Positions 62,330-64,000 of a stretch of 64,000 nt of DNA are shown here, piece after piece. Numbering within the stretch: position 1 is the first letter of the stretch; each line of letters starts with the position of its first letter. The notes beneath the pieces are model-generated. The model was not told the DNA's origin, ran no database searches, and saw nothing but the letters and a program-made list of their open reading frames with translations. The translations under genes were made by a program, and so were the position numbers. This DNA comes from an uncultured Bacteroides sp. (GTDB lineage Bacteria > Bacteroidota > Bacteroidia > Bacteroidales > Bacteroidaceae): positions 72,869-136,868 of the forward strand of contig CAAFTU010000096.1 in assembly GCA_900766005.1 (NCBI GenBank), in the 5' to 3' direction.

Positions 62330-63676
62330 TTACATACCCGTATACGTATGCGGAGTAATCGCTCTCAATTCTGCTTTAATTTCCTCACTTACATTCAGCT
62401 CTTCAATAAAGTCACGGATAGAGCTTTCCGTTATCGCCTGATTCGTACGAGTCAAAGCTTTCAACGCCTCATAAGGATGAGGATAAGCTTCCCGACGCAA
62501 AATTGTCTGGATAGCCTCAGCCACTACACTCCAGCAATTATCCAAATCACGGTAAATAGCCGTTTCATTGAGCAGCAGTTTACGCAATCCCTTCAAAGAA
62601 CTTTGAATAGCAATCACGATGTGACCGAAAGGCACACCGACATTACGGAGCACAGTAGAGTCGGTCAAGTCACGCTGCAAACGAGACACCGGAAGTTTCA
62701 CAGCCAGGTGTTCCAAGATGGCCGTAGCGATGCCCAGGTTACCTTCGGCATTCTCAAAGTCAATCGGATTCACCTTGTGAGGCATAGCACTTGAACCCAC
62801 TTCACCCGCTTTGATTTTCTGCTTGAAGTACTCCATAGAAATATATTGCCAGAAGTCTCTGTTCATATCAACCATCACAGTATTAATGCGCTTCATCGCA
62901 TCAAACACAGCCGACAAGTTATCGTAATTGGAAATTTGAGTTGTATATTCTTCACGCTCCAATCCCAGTTTTTCAGCCACAAAGCGGTTACCGAATTCCT
63001 TCCAGTCATATTGAGGATACGCCACATGATGTGCGTTATAGTTACCCGTAGCTCCTCCGAACTTGGCAGTCAACGGACAAGCCTTCAAAGAAGCCAGCTG
63101 ACGTTTCAGACGGTAAACAAACACCATCACCTCTTTACCCAGACGGGTCGGAGAAGCCGGCTGACCATGAGTCTTAGCAAGCATCGGAATGTTAGCCCAT
63201 TCAGTAGCATACGTTTCCAGCTGAGCAATCAACTCTTCAATCAGCGGATAATAAACCTGCTCCAGGGCTTCTTTAATAGAAAGTGGAACCGAAGTATTGT
63301 TAATATCCTGCGAAGTCAGTCCGAAGTGAATGAACTCCTTGTAGTCATCCATTCCACCCATCTTATCAAACTCCTCTTTCAGGAAATACTCAACAGCCTT
63401 CACATCATGATTCGTCACACTCTCAATATCTTTAATACGCTGCGCATCTGCTTCCGAGAAGTTACGGTAAATATTCCGCAATGTTTCATATACGCCGCTA
63501 TCGATTCCTTTCAACTGCGGCAAAGGCAGTTCACACAAAGTGATAAAGTATTCCACCTCTACCTGTACACGGTATTTTATCAGTGCAAATTCAGAAAAAT
63601 AAGCTGCCAACGCTTCTGTTTTTCCTCTATATCGGCCGTCTATTGGAGATATGGCCGTCAATACATCAAGTTCCAT
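62330..63676 (-). CDS. purB: Adenylosuccinate lyase
   Basis: Catalyses two fumarate-releasing steps in purine synthesis. 448 residues of the fumarase/aspartase superfamily; signature SSAMPHKVNPIDFEN (about 288-302), with the catalytic Ser on the flexible loop, and the THGQPASPTRLG segment with the catalytic His. First gene of a run with the pseudouridine synthase and asnS. Confidence 0.96.
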   Translation of the reverse strand: MELDVLTAISPIDGRYRGKTEALAAYFSEFALIKYRVQVEVEYFITLCELPLPQLKGIDSGVYETLRNIYRNFSEADAQRIKDIESVTNHDVKAVEYFLKEEFDKMGGMDDYKEFIHFGLTSQDINNTSVPLSIKEALEQVYYPLIEELIAQLETYATEWANIPMLAKTHGQPASPTRLGKEVMVFVYRLKRQLASLKACPLTAKFGGATGNYNAHHVAYPQYDWKEFGNRFVAEKLGLEREEYTTQISNYDNLSAVFDAMKRINTVMVDMNRDFWQYISMEYFKQKIKAGEVGSSAMPHKVNPIDFENAEGNLGIATAILEHLAVKLPVSRLQRDLTDSTVLRNVGVPFGHIVIAIQSSLKGLRKLLLNETAIYRDLDNCWSVVAEAIQTILRREAYPHPYEALKALTRTNQAITESSIRDFIEELNVSEEIKAELRAITPHTYTGM

Positions 63677-63701
63677 ACGTTTTTAGATAATTATCAGAGC
63701 G

Positions 63702-63731
63702 CAAAATTAACTCTTTTTCTTGATTAACAAG
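63702..63731 (-). promoter_or_regulatory. Promoter of purB
   Basis: On the minus strand CTTG (63728-63731), 18 bases, TAATTTTG (63702-63709), 25 bases before the start. No purine riboswitch is apparent in the short leader. Confidence 0.55.
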
Positions 63732-63773
63732 GTAAAAGGACGGAGAAAGTTTGTATAAAAGAGGTAATAAAAA

Positions 63774-63805
63774 CAAAAAAAAGCCAAACATTAACCTGTT
63801 TGACT
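63774..63805 (-). terminator. Terminator of the tRNA-Val pair
   Basis: In the minus-strand RNA AGTCAAAC pairs with GTTTGGCT (8 bp including a U-G pair), followed by eight or more T. Confidence 0.82.
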
Positions 63806-63812
63806 TCATCGG

Positions 63813-63887
63813 TGGGCGTTGACGGATTCGAACCGCCGACCCTCTGCTTGTAAGGCAGATGCTCTGAACCAGCTGAGCTAAACGCCC
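63813..63887 (-). tRNA. tRNA-Val (anticodon TAC), copy 1
   Basis: 75 bases: acceptor GGGCGTT/AACGCCC, D arm GCTC/GAGC, anticodon stem TCTGC/GCAGA with loop CTTACAA (anticodon TAC, reads GUA), T loop TTCGAAT. Discriminator A; CC follows but the next base is G, so the terminal A of CCA must be added by enzyme. Confidence 0.96.
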
Positions 63888-63915
63888 GAAAGGGATTAAA
63901 AAAAATTTATCAAGG

Positions 63916-63990
63916 TGGGCGTTGACGGATTCGAACCGCCGACCCTCTGCTTGTAAGGCAGATGCTCTGAACCAGCTGAGCTAAACGCCC
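63916..63990 (-). tRNA. tRNA-Val (anticodon TAC), copy 2
   Basis: Identical to the downstream copy over all 75 bases; separated by 28 bases of unrelated sequence. Also followed by CC but not CCA. Its promoter lies beyond the window. Confidence 0.96.
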
Positions 63991-64000
63991 TTGATAATGA

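Overview
The window is a chromosomal segment of a Bacteroidota bacterium, order Bacteroidales, most likely a Bacteroides or Phocaeicola species; species cannot be settled from sequence alone. The evidence is the Bacteroides-type promoter grammar (TTTG, 18-20 bases, TAnnTTTG) found upstream of many genes, lineage families such as DUF4827, DUF4488, DUF1599 and DUF4091, the DAHP synthase-chorismate mutase fusion typical of the group, and typical gene orders (pdxJ-tolQ-tolR-tonB/tolA, rplM-rpsI-rpsB-tsf). There is no rRNA, CRISPR array, insertion sequence or prophage. Almost everything is core genome.

Layout. 1-8700 (minus strand): a long housekeeping run sua5, clc, fmt, rpe, comEC, nrnA, a DUF4827 lipoprotein and glmM, the last cut by the window edge. 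8700-12400 (plus): a thioesterase that shares a symmetric divergent promoter with sua5, then a two-gene accessory unit of a secreted GH123-like/DUF4091 protein and a TlpA-like lipoprotein. 12600-17230 (plus): recJ, recQ (TTG start overlapping recJ) and a TPR gene. 17300-21480 (plus): the aromatic amino acid operon pheA, aminotransferase, DAHPS-CM, tyrA, preceded by a strong promoter and what reads as a complete Phe/Tyr leader-peptide attenuator; this is the most interesting signal in the window. 21587-23671: dnaG. 23700-27534 (minus): DUF1599, DoxX, tpiA, SPOR, folE. 27650-29002 (minus): ndk and a LysM/M23 endopeptidase. 29200-35419 (minus): pdxJ, tolQ, exbD/tolR, a TonB/TolA-like protein, a DJ-1 protein, ispD and recG. 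35568-38705: nadK, a membrane-anchored coiled-coil protein and mdh.

38970-43868 (plus): a four-gene export operon (TolC, HlyD and two ABC-2 permeases) without an ATPase gene. 44001-47970 (minus): an outer membrane beta-barrel protein, an Mrp/ApbC P-loop protein lacking the family CxxC, trmB and ilvE. 48025-52030 (minus): mnmA, a secreted subtilase, xseA and xseB. 52349-53218: an unassigned protein with an ExoX-C/DUF3820-like motif. 53241-55027 (minus): rex, a fumarylacetoacetase-family protein and ispF. 55192: a SUI1/YciH factor. 55606-58548 (minus): rplM-rpsI-rpsB-tsf with structured RNA in both the rpsI-rpsB and rpsB-tsf gaps. 58850-63676 (minus): a DUF4488 protein, asnS, an RluB-type pseudouridine synthase with a repetitive Arg/Gly/Asn-rich N-terminal tail, and purB. 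The window ends with two identical tandem tRNA-Val(TAC) genes.

Promoters and terminators were located by eye from consensus boxes and inverted repeats; none was computed with a folding or motif program. Where a -7 box falls on or inside an upstream ATG, it was used to choose the downstream start (sua5, pdxJ, DUF1599).
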